In this document: positions 41,747 to 50,730 of the stretch, piece by piece | Position numbering within the stretch: position 1 is the stretch's first letter | Layout of the letters: each line of letters starts with the position of its first letter | DNA from: Lewinellaceae bacterium | GTDB lineage: Bacteria; Bacteroidota; Bacteroidia; Chitinophagales; Saprospiraceae | Assembly (NCBI GenBank): GCA_020636405.1 | Contig: JACJXW010000009.1 | Coordinates: 310,001-374,000 of the forward strand | DNA length: 64,000 nt | Reading direction: 5' to 3' | Notes under the pieces: model-generated | Told to the model about the DNA's origin: nothing | What the model saw: only the letters and a program-made list of their open reading frames with translations | Databases searched by the model: none | Position numbers and translations under genes: made by a program

Positions 41747-42628
41747 ATGAAAAGAGAACTCGATATTGCTATCCTTTCCGATGTCCACCTGGGCACCTAC
41801 GGTTGTCACGCCAGGGAATTATTGAACTACCTGAAGAGCATTAAGCCCGCCATGCTCATCCTGAACGGCGATTTCATCGATATGTGGCAATTCCGAAAAC
41901 GCTACTTCCCCAAAGAGCACATTCAGGTGATCCAACGCATCTTAAAGATGTCGGCCAGCGGAACCAAGGTCTATTACATCACCGGCAACCATGACGATTT
42001 GCTGCGGCGTTATTCAGATTTTTCATCGGGTAACATCCACCTGCGGGATAAGCTCATCCTGAACCTAAAAGGGCAGAACTACTGGATCTTCCACGGCGAT
42101 ATTTTTGACCTCTTTATCCGCTACTCTCCGTTTATTTCAAGAATAGGCGGGAAGGGCTACGACTGGCTCATCCGGCTCAACCGATTCATCAATAAGCTGC
42201 GCAGGTTCATGGGCATGTCCCAAATGTCCTTTGCCAAGAAGGTGAAGTACCGGGTCAAAGAGGCCGTCAAGTTCATCAGTGATTTTGAGAATACGGCGTT
42301 GAAGCTGGCGGCAGAGGAAGATTATGACTATGTCATCTGCGGCCACATCCACCGCCCCCAAATGCGGGCCGAGGAAGTAAAGGGCAAGAAGGTGACTTAC
42401 CTCAACTCCGGAGACTGGGTGGAAAACCTGACCGCTCTGGAATATAACTGGGGCAGGTGGTCGATCTACGAGTACGACGAAGCGGACTTCCAGTATGTCA
42501 ACCCCATCCTGAGTGTGAAAGAAGCCCGGGAAGATGCAGACGAAGAAGTAGTGGCCAGCCCGAGCGTGGAAGAGGTCTTCCTGGAGATTATCCGCAAGCC
42601 GGTGGAGGGCAAACAATCGGCGGGGTGA
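41747..42628 (+). CDS. Metallophosphoesterase, LpxH-like (UDP-2,3-diacylglucosamine diphosphatase family)
   Basis: This 293-residue calcineurin-like phosphoesterase has the two-metal site motifs: ILSDVHLGTYGC, LILNGDFIDMWQF, YYITGNHDDLLRR, WIFHGDIFDLF and YDYVICGHIHRPQM. The order and the FDxxI segment match LpxH-like enzymes that remove UMP in lipid A synthesis, but the Bacteroidota members near this type also include other UDP-sugar or phospholipid phosphatases. The ATG at 41747 begins at the first conserved strand. It is monocistronic and followed by heptad repeats. Confidence 0.85.
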   Translation: MKRELDIAILSDVHLGTYGCHARELLNYLKSIKPAMLILNGDFIDMWQFRKRYFPKEHIQVIQRILKMSASGTKVYYITGNHDDLLRRYSDFSSGNIHLRDKLILNLKGQNYWIFHGDIFDLFIRYSPFISRIGGKGYDWLIRLNRFINKLRRFMGMSQMSFAKKVKYRVKEAVKFISDFENTALKLAAEEDYDYVICGHIHRPQMRAEEVKGKKVTYLNSGDWVENLTALEYNWGRWSIYEYDEADFQYVNPILSVKEAREDADEEVVASPSVEEVFLEIIRKPVEGKQSAG

Positions 42629-42629
42629 T

Positions 42630-42727
42630 GGGTATTCGGTATTCGGTATTCGGTGTTCGGTATTCGGAGTTCGGTATTCGGTGTTCGATGTTCGCCCACG
42701 AACTCCGAACACCGAATACCGAACAAC
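42630..42727. repeat. Heptanucleotide repeats with inverted arrangement
   Basis: About nine units of GGTATTC/GGTGTTC/GGAGTTC are followed after GCCCAC by reverse-complement units GAACTCC, GAACACC and GAATACC, so the tract can fold back on itself. It lies between the convergent phosphoesterase and PIG-L genes. Confidence 0.75.
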
Positions 42728-42799
42728 CCCCAACGCTGCACCACGAGCCGCGGCGTTCGAAGAAGGCTCCGGACAGGCAGAGACGATAACCGATCCCCC

Positions 42800-45331
42800 C
42801 TACGGCCGTGGTTTTTTCCCAATAGAGATCATATTGGCAAACAGGCGAAAAGCCCCGGGTACGCCAGCGGGTAATTCCCGGAACCAGGCGTAGCTGGTGT
42901 AGATGTAATAACCTTCGCCGAATTCTGCTACGAGCAGGCCCCCGTCCAGTGGTTCTTCTCCGGGGTCATTGCTGGAGAGAATGGGCTCGTAGGAATCCGC
43001 CCATTCGCCGGGGAAATAGAGCCCGCGTTCCTGTACCCAGCCTTCGAAGTCGGCCTCCGTAATTTTGTTGGGCCAGTTGAGTATGGGGTGATCCGGTTTG
43101 AGGAACCGGACCGGGGCATCTTCCTTAGTCACCCGCCCCCGGGATATCTTCAGCGGATAAGGGGCGATCTCTTCCATGGGCACGGTGAGCCCGAAGTTCT
43201 TATTGTACTGTACGATCAGGGTACCGCCGTTCTTCACGTAATCGAAGAGGGTGTTCTGATGAAAGCGAAGGCGGTCGAGCCCATTGTAGGCCCGGGCGCC
43301 CATGATCACGGCATCGAACTGCTTCAGGTTGTCGGCGTTGATGTCGCCATCCTTAAGCAGGGAAACGTCGTAGCCGATCTGTTTAAGGCTGGCGGGCACT
43401 TCATCGCCCAGTCCCATAATATACCCAACCTTCTCTCCTGCCTTTTCGATTTCAACCTTAACGGCTTTGGAGGATGCATCGAGCAATATCGACTGTACGG
43501 GAATGTGGCTGTAGTCGATCCTGACCAGTTCCTTGCTGTAGCTTTTTCCGCCGACTTTAGCAAGGGGCACAATAAAGTCCTCCCCTTGCTGTTTCGGTGG
43601 GTAGAGCTGAAAGCGGACGGCCTTTTCCTCCCCTTTGAAGCCCAGTTCAAAATCAAGGGATGCGGGTTCCACTTTCCAGTCTTGGCCATGACACAGCTCA
43701 ATGGTGCCGGAGACGTTTTCTTTGCCTGCTTTCAGGGTAACCTCTACTGTTTGCGGCTGGCCGTTGCCAAAGACATAGGCTTTCTCCGCAACTTTGACGT
43801 AGACCGGCGGGGTTATTTCAAATGGTTGGTAGACTTCGGCTTTTACCGGGTCTTCGTATTTGTAAACAACTTCCTTTTCCAGTACGAGGAGTTGGCCGGC
43901 AACGGAGAAAGTGAATCTGGTGCGGAAGGTACGCGGCGCTTCCGGCAGCCCTCTAAGTTCCTGTTCGTCTACGGTGTATCGTCCCTCCTGCCACTTTTCC
44001 TTCAGCCAGTAAGGGCTGGTTGTGTCCATCTCATCCGGCAGGATTACCGTTTGCATAAGCTTATGCCCCCGGTTGTATTCGAGCGGGAGGGCCAGGCTGG
44101 TATCCTTTCCGGAAGGCAGGATACTTACTTCCAGCAATTCCACGGGTATTTTTGAGCGGTTGATCACCTCCATGGACAACTCCACCCTGCTGCCGGGCGT
44201 GGCGGACGGGCTGCCGGCGGTAGTTTCTGCGTACAGGCCCAGGCAGGCCTGAATGACTTCTTTTATTTCTGCCAGTTTCCTCCTTTTCCAGAAACCATCA
44301 GGCAGGGCTTCGATCTTGCTCAGGGCATTCATGAGGCCGGGCACGCTGGCGCTGGGTTCCTCGAAGCGGAAGGAGGCTTCTATCTCCGCCAATAATGTGC
44401 CGATGGGGGCGCCACCTTCCACCCGGCTCCAGGCCGTATTGATGCCGTCGAAGAGGTTCTCTTTGTTTTCGGGCATATCGCCTTTCAGCAATTCCAGGTA
44501 TTCCATTTCCGAGCCGCGGGTTCCCATATCTCCGAAACCCTGGGCCTTATGCATGCTGCGGGCTTCGGCGGCGATCTCGGTGTTGGACTTTCCCAGGGTG
44601 GGGTAATAAACCCCTACATCGATACTGGACATTCTGGTTTTATCTGCTTTTTCGAAATTTTCCCGGCTGCCGTAAAACCACCAGGTGGTATTGAAGTATA
44701 GTCTTTTGGGCTGCCAGGGTTCAGCGTATTGCAGTTGTTCGGGAAAGGCGTTTTTATCAGCGGCCAGCTCAAAGGCTTCATAGGAGAGCATGGCCGAGGC
44801 AGTATGGTGGCCGTGCATGCGTCCGTACCAATTGGGGTCGGCTTTGTGCTGAAATCGGTTGATGATGATATCCGGGCGCCATTTCCGGATGGCCCATACC
44901 ATGTCGGACAGGGCCTCCTGATGCCCCCAGAATTCGAGGGTCTCTTCCGGGGTTTTGGAAAAACCAAAATCGTTGGCGCGGCTAAACATCTGGTTGCCTC
45001 CGTCGACCCGGCGGGCGCCCAGCAGTTCCTGGGTACGGATCACGCCAAGCAATTCTTCGATCTCGGGGCCGATCTCGTTCTGTCCGCCGTCCCCCCGGGT
45101 CATGGCCAGATAGGTGGTGGTGGCGTTCACCTCGTTGGAAAGGTAAGAGATCAGCCGCTGGTTCTCGTCATCCGGGTGAGCGGCGACGTAGAGGGCGGAG
45201 CCCAGAAAGTTGAGCTTCTGGATGGCCTTGTGTATATCGGCCGAGGTCCATCTTTTGGGCGCCTGGGCGGGTAGCTGAATGCTGATCAGGGCGATCAGGG
45301 CTGGCAAAATCAGGTGTCTCCAGTTCATCAT
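42800..45331 (-). CDS. PIG-L family deacetylase, large exported form
   Basis: This 843-residue protein has signal peptide MMNWRHLILPALIALISIQL. The PIG-L/LmbE catalytic domain (~40-300) carries AHPDDENQRL (zinc-binding His and acidic base), TRGDGGQNEIG, WRPDIIINRFQHK and MHGHHTASAM (zinc His). A beta-sandwich-rich middle follows, then a C-terminal ThuA/GATase-like region (FDAVIMGARAYNGLDRL, GGTLIVQYNKNFGL). PIG-L enzymes deacetylate N-acetylglucosamine-type groups. The long C-terminal extension is typical of Bacteroidota exported members. Its natural substrate is unknown. Confidence 0.88.
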   Translation of the reverse strand: MMNWRHLILPALIALISIQLPAQAPKRWTSADIHKAIQKLNFLGSALYVAAHPDDENQRLISYLSNEVNATTTYLAMTRGDGGQNEIGPEIEELLGVIRTQELLGARRVDGGNQMFSRANDFGFSKTPEETLEFWGHQEALSDMVWAIRKWRPDIIINRFQHKADPNWYGRMHGHHTASAMLSYEAFELAADKNAFPEQLQYAEPWQPKRLYFNTTWWFYGSRENFEKADKTRMSSIDVGVYYPTLGKSNTEIAAEARSMHKAQGFGDMGTRGSEMEYLELLKGDMPENKENLFDGINTAWSRVEGGAPIGTLLAEIEASFRFEEPSASVPGLMNALSKIEALPDGFWKRRKLAEIKEVIQACLGLYAETTAGSPSATPGSRVELSMEVINRSKIPVELLEVSILPSGKDTSLALPLEYNRGHKLMQTVILPDEMDTTSPYWLKEKWQEGRYTVDEQELRGLPEAPRTFRTRFTFSVAGQLLVLEKEVVYKYEDPVKAEVYQPFEITPPVYVKVAEKAYVFGNGQPQTVEVTLKAGKENVSGTIELCHGQDWKVEPASLDFELGFKGEEKAVRFQLYPPKQQGEDFIVPLAKVGGKSYSKELVRIDYSHIPVQSILLDASSKAVKVEIEKAGEKVGYIMGLGDEVPASLKQIGYDVSLLKDGDINADNLKQFDAVIMGARAYNGLDRLRFHQNTLFDYVKNGGTLIVQYNKNFGLTVPMEEIAPYPLKISRGRVTKEDAPVRFLKPDHPILNWPNKITEADFEGWVQERGLYFPGEWADSYEPILSSNDPGEEPLDGGLLVAEFGEGYYIYTSYAWFRELPAGVPGAFRLFANMISIGKKPRP

Positions 45332-45418
45332 AAGCTTAGATTCGGTTTTCTATTTTGAAGGCATAAATATAGAAAGGAATAAAACAAAGAATGGTTGAGT
45401 CTTAACCCCGGATAACGA

Positions 45419-45449
45419 CGAGAGCCATTCCATGCCGGAATGGCTCTCG
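45419..45449 (-). terminator. Hairpin terminator after the coiled-coil lipoprotein gene
   Basis: CGAGAGCCATTCC/GGAATGGCTCTCG is a perfect 13-bp stem with loop ATGCC, 37 bp after the stop codon of the gene at 45486-46025. The T-run is weak. Confidence 0.6.
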
Positions 45450-45485
45450 ATGGTTGGCTCAGCAGCCGAAAGGCCCGGTTAGGCC

Positions 45486-46025
45486 TTATTGAACCGCCCC
45501 TCCGATCAGGTCATTGTAAGACTGGGTAGCGCTGGCAATGGCTGTTTTGGCGCCATCCACCATGCCGGTCCAGTTTGTTACATTTTGTTCGGCAGTGCCC
45601 ATCAGCTCCTTCAGGCTGTCGATGGTAGCCTGGACATCGCCCGGCAATTTGCCGGCGGCCAGCCCGTCCTTCAGGGCGGTGAGCTTTTCTCCTTCAGTTT
45701 GCCATTGGCTCACAAATTCAAAGGCTTTCTGGGCAAGGGTTCCGAGTTCACCCATCTGGCTTTGTACGGTTTGCTGAATAATGGCCAATTTGGCCTTTTG
45801 ATCATCGTTAAGGGTGGCGGCAACCTCCTCGGAAGGGTTCATACTTTCCAGCGCTGACTTAGCCTGGGCCTGGGTTGCGTTGATCTGGTCAACGACAGCA
45901 GTTACCTTAGCGGTGGTGCCTTCCCAATCGGTAGAAAGCGTTTCAATGGCTTCCTTGAACTTGCCAACGTTGCTGCAGGAGGCAAGGGCTATGGACAGAA
46001 TGCTGAGAATAATGAGTTTGCGCAT
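45486..46025 (-). CDS. Coiled-coil lipoprotein of unknown function
   Basis: This 179-residue protein begins MRKLIILSILSIALASCSNV (lipobox LASC, Cys17). The rest is almost wholly alpha-helical with Ala/Gln/Leu-rich heptads (VTAVVDQINATQAQAKSALE, AIIQQTVQSQMGELGTLAQK, SLKELMGTAEQNVTNWTGMV). No domain is recognised. It is a single gene with a hairpin terminator downstream. Such helical lipoproteins often act as periplasmic spacers or envelope stress proteins, but nothing here proves that. Confidence 0.75.
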   Translation of the reverse strand: MRKLIILSILSIALASCSNVGKFKEAIETLSTDWEGTTAKVTAVVDQINATQAQAKSALESMNPSEEVAATLNDDQKAKLAIIQQTVQSQMGELGTLAQKAFEFVSQWQTEGEKLTALKDGLAAGKLPGDVQATIDSLKELMGTAEQNVTNWTGMVDGAKTAIASATQSYNDLIGGAVQ

Positions 46026-46333
46026 GTTAATGGATTTTTAGTTTAAAGTAAGTTAACTCGCATCTAGTAGAACGCAGGCAGGAGCCCTTTTCTTGTTTGC
46101 CTTCCTAATGAAATGTTAAAGGGGTTTAAGGGCCATTCTCCTTAGGAAGTCAAGAATGTGGAAAAAATAATGAGGCGAATCCAAACAAGGTGTTTAACTT
46201 TCCGTTCGATTATTTCAACTTATTGTATATCTTACACTAATCGTCGAAGGCATGTGTTTTCATGCCGGGCCGCGCTGCCATAGATAGGGAAGGGGACAAG
46301 GCCCGAGGCGGCCTGAACGCTTAAAATAAAATT
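46026..46333. other. 308-bp divergent intergenic region
   Basis: It separates the coiled-coil lipoprotein and the GH57/DUF3536 gene and should hold both promoters. I see no exact TAnnTTTG box and no repeat. Confidence 0.4.
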
Positions 46334-48745
46334 ATGAGTACTTCCAATAAATATATTTGCATCCACGGCCATTTTTATCAACCGCCCAGGGAAAATGCCT
46401 GGCTGGAAGCCGTTGAGAAACAGGATTCGGCTGCGCCTTTCCACGACTGGAACGAGCGCATCAACTTCGAATGTTATGCGCCGAATACGGCTGCCCGGAT
46501 ACTGGACAAGGATGATGTTATTGTAGGCATCGTCAACAATTACGCCCGGATAAGTTTCAACTTTGGCCCCACGCTGCTATCCTGGATGGAAAAAGCGGAC
46601 CCGGAGGCCTACCAGGGCATTCTGGCGGCAGATAAGGAAAGCCAGCAATTATTTGGCGGACACGGTTCGGCCCTGGCACAGGTGCACAGCCACCTCATTC
46701 TACCTCTGTGCAACCGGCGCGATAAGGAAGCACAGGTGAAATGGGGCATTGCCGATTTTGAATACCGCTTCGGACGCAAGCCGGAGGGGATTTGGCTGGC
46801 CGAAACGGCGGCGGACACCGAGACGCTGGAAGTGCTGGCTGAAAACGATATTAAGTTTACCATTCTGGCGCCCCGGCAGGCCAAGGCCTTCCGGAAAGCC
46901 GGCGCCAAAGAATGGACAGGTACCGGCGGCGGCGGTATCGACACTCGCCGCCCGTACCTCTGCCGCCTGCCGTCGGGGCGCAGCATTGTCTTATTTTTCT
47001 ACCATGGCGGTATTGCCCAGGGAGTCGCCTTCGAGGGCCTGCTCAATAACGGCAGGTACTTTGCCGAGCGCTTCGCGGAGGCCTTCGGCGGTAACGAAGA
47101 GCCGCAACTGGTGCACATCGCTACCGATGGGGAGAGCTACGGCCACCACCACCGCCACGGGGAAATGGCCCTGGCTGCCTGCCTGAGGCATATCGAAGAC
47201 AAAGGCCTGGCCACCATTACCAACTACGGGCAGTACCTGGAGTTGTTCCCGCCCGAATATGAAGCCCAGATCCATGAGAACAGCTCCTGGAGCTGCGTCC
47301 ATGGCGTAGAGCGCTGGCGCTCCGATTGTGGCTGTAACTCCGGAGGACGGCCCGGCTGGACACAAGCGTGGCGTAAACCCTTACGCGAAGCGCTGGACTG
47401 GCTGCGGGACGAACTCATCCCCATCTATGAAAAGGAAGGGGCTAAACTCATGAAGGATGTCTGGGCCGCCCGCAATGACTACATCAAGGTGCTGTTGGGC
47501 CGTTCGAACAGGACGATCAATGCCTTTCTCGAACGCCACGCTAAGAAAGAACTGAATAAAGACGAACAGACCCGGCTGCTCCGCCTTATGGAGATGCAGC
47601 GCCACGCTATGCTGATGTACACCAGTTGCGGCTGGTTCTTCGACGAAATATCCGGCATAGAGACCAACCAGATCCTGCAGTATGCTAACCGAGCCATCCA
47701 TTACGCGGTTAATGTGGCGGATGTAAATCTACACGATGCTTTCGTCAAGCGTCTGGAAAAGGCCCCCAGCAACGTCTACGAAAACGGGGCGACCAGCTAT
47801 AAAAAGTACGTGGTGCCTGCACAGGTGGACCTGGTGAGGGTAGGTATGCATTATGCGGTTTCTTCCATTTTCGAGGAATATCCGGAACACCTCGATTTTT
47901 TCAACTACATCGCTGAAAGCGAGGCTTACTATCGCCTCTCGGCAGGCACGTTGCGCCTGGCGGTGGGCAGGGCTACCATCCAGTCGAAAGCCACACTGTC
48001 CGAACGACAGTTCAGCTTCGCCGTCCTCTACCTGGGCCAGCACCACATTATCGGCAATTTGTTGCTCGACATGGAACGCGAAGCCTTCGATGAAATGGCG
48101 AGCCGCATCCGCGAGGCATTCCTGGAGACCAATCTGGGCGAGGTCATCAGCGTCATGCAGGAGTACTTCGGAAAGGATAATAAGTACACCATCTGGCAGT
48201 TGTTCCGCGATGAGAAGAGAAAGATCCTGGATCAGATCACCAAAAAGAGCCTGGACCAGGTGGAAAATGAGATGCGCTCCATTTACAATGACAACTACCA
48301 ACTGATGCTGGGCATCGCCATGAGTGATATTCCCGTACCCGGGTTCTACCGCAGTGCCGTGGAGTTCGTCGTCAACCGCGACCTGCTGCGGCAGTTTGAG
48401 AACGGCCGCCTCAATATACGGGAACTCCGGCGCCTTTACGCCGAATTCCGCCGATGGAACATCCGCCTGGCCGATGAACAGGCCTTCAAACTGACGGTCA
48501 GCGAACGGGTCTTCAATGAGATCCAGCAGTTGGATACCAACGAGGCAGACCTGGAACGCCTGCAGAGCCTGATCACCATACTGGAGATGCTCGAATCCCT
48601 CAACTTCAATCTTGATTTCTGGCGCAGCCAGAACACCTACTACTCCATGCTGCAGGGGTACCAAAAAGAAGAGTGGGTCTTTGCCAGTAAGGAGTGGGAG
48701 GAAGCGTTTATCAAGCTGGGCCGCTTGCTGAAGGTGCGGGTGTGA
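46334..48745 (+). CDS. Glycoside hydrolase family 57-like protein with DUF3536
   Basis: This 803-residue cytoplasmic protein has an N-terminal GH57-type domain, YICIHGHFYQPPRENAWLEA (first strand with the HGHFYQP motif), EGIWLAETAADTETLEVLAE (probable nucleophile Glu in WLAE) and VHIATDGESYGHHHRHGEMA (probable acid/base Asp). A DUF3536 region begins around residue 300 (SSWSCVHGVERWRSDCGCNS) and runs to the end, mainly helical. GH57 enzymes act on alpha-glucans; DUF3536 members are uncharacterised. No signal peptide is visible. It is monocistronic with no glycogen genes alongside, so its physiological substrate is open. Confidence 0.87.
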   Translation: MSTSNKYICIHGHFYQPPRENAWLEAVEKQDSAAPFHDWNERINFECYAPNTAARILDKDDVIVGIVNNYARISFNFGPTLLSWMEKADPEAYQGILAADKESQQLFGGHGSALAQVHSHLILPLCNRRDKEAQVKWGIADFEYRFGRKPEGIWLAETAADTETLEVLAENDIKFTILAPRQAKAFRKAGAKEWTGTGGGGIDTRRPYLCRLPSGRSIVLFFYHGGIAQGVAFEGLLNNGRYFAERFAEAFGGNEEPQLVHIATDGESYGHHHRHGEMALAACLRHIEDKGLATITNYGQYLELFPPEYEAQIHENSSWSCVHGVERWRSDCGCNSGGRPGWTQAWRKPLREALDWLRDELIPIYEKEGAKLMKDVWAARNDYIKVLLGRSNRTINAFLERHAKKELNKDEQTRLLRLMEMQRHAMLMYTSCGWFFDEISGIETNQILQYANRAIHYAVNVADVNLHDAFVKRLEKAPSNVYENGATSYKKYVVPAQVDLVRVGMHYAVSSIFEEYPEHLDFFNYIAESEAYYRLSAGTLRLAVGRATIQSKATLSERQFSFAVLYLGQHHIIGNLLLDMEREAFDEMASRIREAFLETNLGEVISVMQEYFGKDNKYTIWQLFRDEKRKILDQITKKSLDQVENEMRSIYNDNYQLMLGIAMSDIPVPGFYRSAVEFVVNRDLLRQFENGRLNIRELRRLYAEFRRWNIRLADEQAFKLTVSERVFNEIQQLDTNEADLERLQSLITILEMLESLNFNLDFWRSQNTYYSMLQGYQKEEWVFASKEWEEAFIKLGRLLKVRV

Positions 48746-48801
48746 GTTTGAATGCTTGTTCTGGGAAATGGTTATATTGTTGAACGGTTATGATAGCCAT
48801 C

Positions 48802-48832
48802 TTTAAGCGCCAATTTCCCATTGGCGCTTAAA
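48802..48832. repeat. REP-like hairpin
   Basis: TTTAAGCGCCAAT/ATTGGCGCTTAAA, a perfect 13-bp stem with loop TTCCC, is the third member of the family seen at 1557-1624. It sits 56 bp after the GH57 stop. Confidence 0.65.
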
Positions 48833-48870
48833 TTCGGAATAGATCAATTTTCGGTGTCTTCTGAAAAATG

Positions 48871-48925
48871 CCCTTGATTTCCAGAGACTTGCGAAAGTCG
48901 AACAGCGAATTCCGAACACTCCCCT
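48871..48925. repeat. Dispersed ~55-bp repeat, copy 2
   Basis: CCCTTGATTTCCAGAGACTT then GCGAAAGTCGAACAGCGAAT and TCCGAACACTCCCCTT matches 25238-25292 with few differences. It lies in the leader of the GNAT-nitrilase gene, where an open frame from 48868 is therefore probably not coding. Confidence 0.6.
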
Positions 48926-48987
48926 TAAATTTGAGCTCCTTCAATACCGCAATTCAACACATTGCCCGTAGCCATAAACCCACAACC

Positions 48988-50511
48988 ATGCCCAAAGACA
49001 TCAAAAAAATAGAACTCCGCAACCTAGAGCTGAGCGACTATCGTGAACTCAAGGCCTCCATGATCGAAGCGTACAGCGACATTGAAGAACCACAGTGGAC
49101 AGAGGGCCAGATCCGATCCCTGCTGGAGAAGTTTCCCGAAGGCCAACTGGTTATCCTGGCCGATGGCAAAGTGGTGGGCAGCGCCCTGTCCATCATCGTC
49201 GATTACGCGAGCCTGGATGAGAACCACTCCTACGACGATGTCACCGGCAATTATTCTTTTGATACCCACAACCCGGAGGCAGATGTGCTGTACGGCATCG
49301 ACGTTTTCGTCCATCCCGGTTACCGGGGCCTGCGGCTGGGGCGCCGCCTGTACGACGCCCGCAAGGAGCTGTGCGAGCGGCTCAACCTCAAAGGCATACT
49401 CTTCGGGGGCCGCATTCCCAACTACCGTAAATATGCGGACGAGCTTTCTCCCCGCGACTATATCCGCAAGGTGCGCCTGAAGGAGATCTACGACCCTGTC
49501 CTGTCCTTCCAGCTGAGCAACGACTTCCACGCCAAAAAGATCCTGAAAGGATACTTGCCGGATGATGAAAGCTCTCTGGAGTACGCTGTATTGTTGGCCT
49601 GGAATAACATCTACTACCAGAAGCCCCAGAAACTGGCCGCGCTGACCAAACAGGTGGCGCGCGTCGGGCTGGTCCAGTGGCAGATGCGGCCGTTCCGCGG
49701 GCTGGAGGCCCTCTTCGAACAGGTGGAATTTTTCGTAGACGCCGTATCGGCCTATCAGACGGACTTTGTGCTCTTCCCGGAGCTGTTCAATGCTCCGCTG
49801 CTGGCGGGCCTCGACAACCTGCCCGAAGCGGATGCCATCCGGGGCCTGGCCGAATACACCGAGCCGGTCCGCGACAAACTTCGGGAGTTTGCCATCTCCT
49901 ATAATGTCAATATCATCGGAGGCAGCATGCCTTTTATCCGGGAAGGGATGCTGGTCAACATCGGCTTTCTCTGCCGGAGAGACGGCACGACGGAATCCTA
50001 CGAAAAACTGCACGTTACCCCCAACGAGGCCAGCTTCTGGGGCATGGTGGGGGGCAACCGCCTCGCCGCCTTCGACACCGACTGCGGGAGGGTAGGGGTA
50101 CTGATCGGCTACGATGTGGAATTTCCGGAACTCTCCCGCCTGCTGGCCGAAGAAGGGGTGCAGATCCTGTTCGTGCCTTTTCATACCAACACCCAGAATG
50201 AATTTACCCGGATACAGCTTTGCGCCAAGGCCCGCGCCATCGAAAACGAATGTTATGTGGCCATCGCCGGCAGTGTGGGCAACCTGCCCCGGGTGAGTAA
50301 TATGGACATCCAGATGGCACAGTCCGGCGTATTCACTCCCGCCGACTTCGCCTTCCCGGGCAATGGCATCCTGACGGAAGCCCCGCCCAATACCGAGACC
50401 ACCCTGGTGGCCGAACTCGACCTGGGCCTGCTGAAACAATTGCACGCCTATGGCAGCCTGCGCAACCTGAAGGGCCGGCGAACAGATCTGTTCGAGCTGA
50501 GGAAGCGGTAA
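48988..50511 (+). CDS. GNAT acetyltransferase - carbon-nitrogen hydrolase fusion with missing nucleophile
   Basis: This 507-residue bifunctional protein has a GNAT domain (1-~215; IDVFVHPGYRGLRLGRRLYD binds acetyl-CoA) joined to a nitrilase/amidase domain (~225-500). The nitrilase Glu (VLFPELFNA, Glu265) and Lys (SYEKLHVTPNE, Lys340) are present. The nucleophile position reads VGVLIGYDVEFPE, with Gly374 (GGC) where the family has Cys (LICYD), a one-base difference from TGC. If the sequence is right, the hydrolase half is dead or acts as a binding domain. The ATG at 48988 follows a dispersed repeat and starts the conserved domain. The substrate is unknown. Confidence 0.88.
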   Translation: MPKDIKKIELRNLELSDYRELKASMIEAYSDIEEPQWTEGQIRSLLEKFPEGQLVILADGKVVGSALSIIVDYASLDENHSYDDVTGNYSFDTHNPEADVLYGIDVFVHPGYRGLRLGRRLYDARKELCERLNLKGILFGGRIPNYRKYADELSPRDYIRKVRLKEIYDPVLSFQLSNDFHAKKILKGYLPDDESSLEYAVLLAWNNIYYQKPQKLAALTKQVARVGLVQWQMRPFRGLEALFEQVEFFVDAVSAYQTDFVLFPELFNAPLLAGLDNLPEADAIRGLAEYTEPVRDKLREFAISYNVNIIGGSMPFIREGMLVNIGFLCRRDGTTESYEKLHVTPNEASFWGMVGGNRLAAFDTDCGRVGVLIGYDVEFPELSRLLAEEGVQILFVPFHTNTQNEFTRIQLCAKARAIENECYVAIAGSVGNLPRVSNMDIQMAQSGVFTPADFAFPGNGILTEAPPNTETTLVAELDLGLLKQLHAYGSLRNLKGRRTDLFELRKR

Positions 50512-50520
50512 ATTTTCGTA

Positions 50521-50730
50521 GATTCGTTATTCGTTATTCGTTATTCGTTACTCGTTATTCGTTATTCGTTACTCGTTATTCGTTATTCGTTACTCGTTAC
50601 TCGTTATTCGTTATTCGTTACTCGTTATTCGTTACTCGTTATTCGTTACTCGTTATTCGAATCCACGAACCCCCGAACCCCCGAACCCCCGAATCCACGA
50701 ATCCCGAATCCACGAATCCCGAATCCCGAA
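50521..50730. repeat. Heptanucleotide repeat tract interrupted by IS4-family element
   Basis: About 19 units of GTTATTC/GTTACTC are followed by units of GAATCCC, GAACCCC and GAATCCAC. The GAATCCC units resume on the far side of the insertion element (52041-52072). Confidence 0.8.

Noticed and set aside
50521..50730. CRISPR-like array
   Set aside because: Units are contiguous 7-mers without spacers; no cas genes. The same holds for 25036-25155 and 25400-25512.
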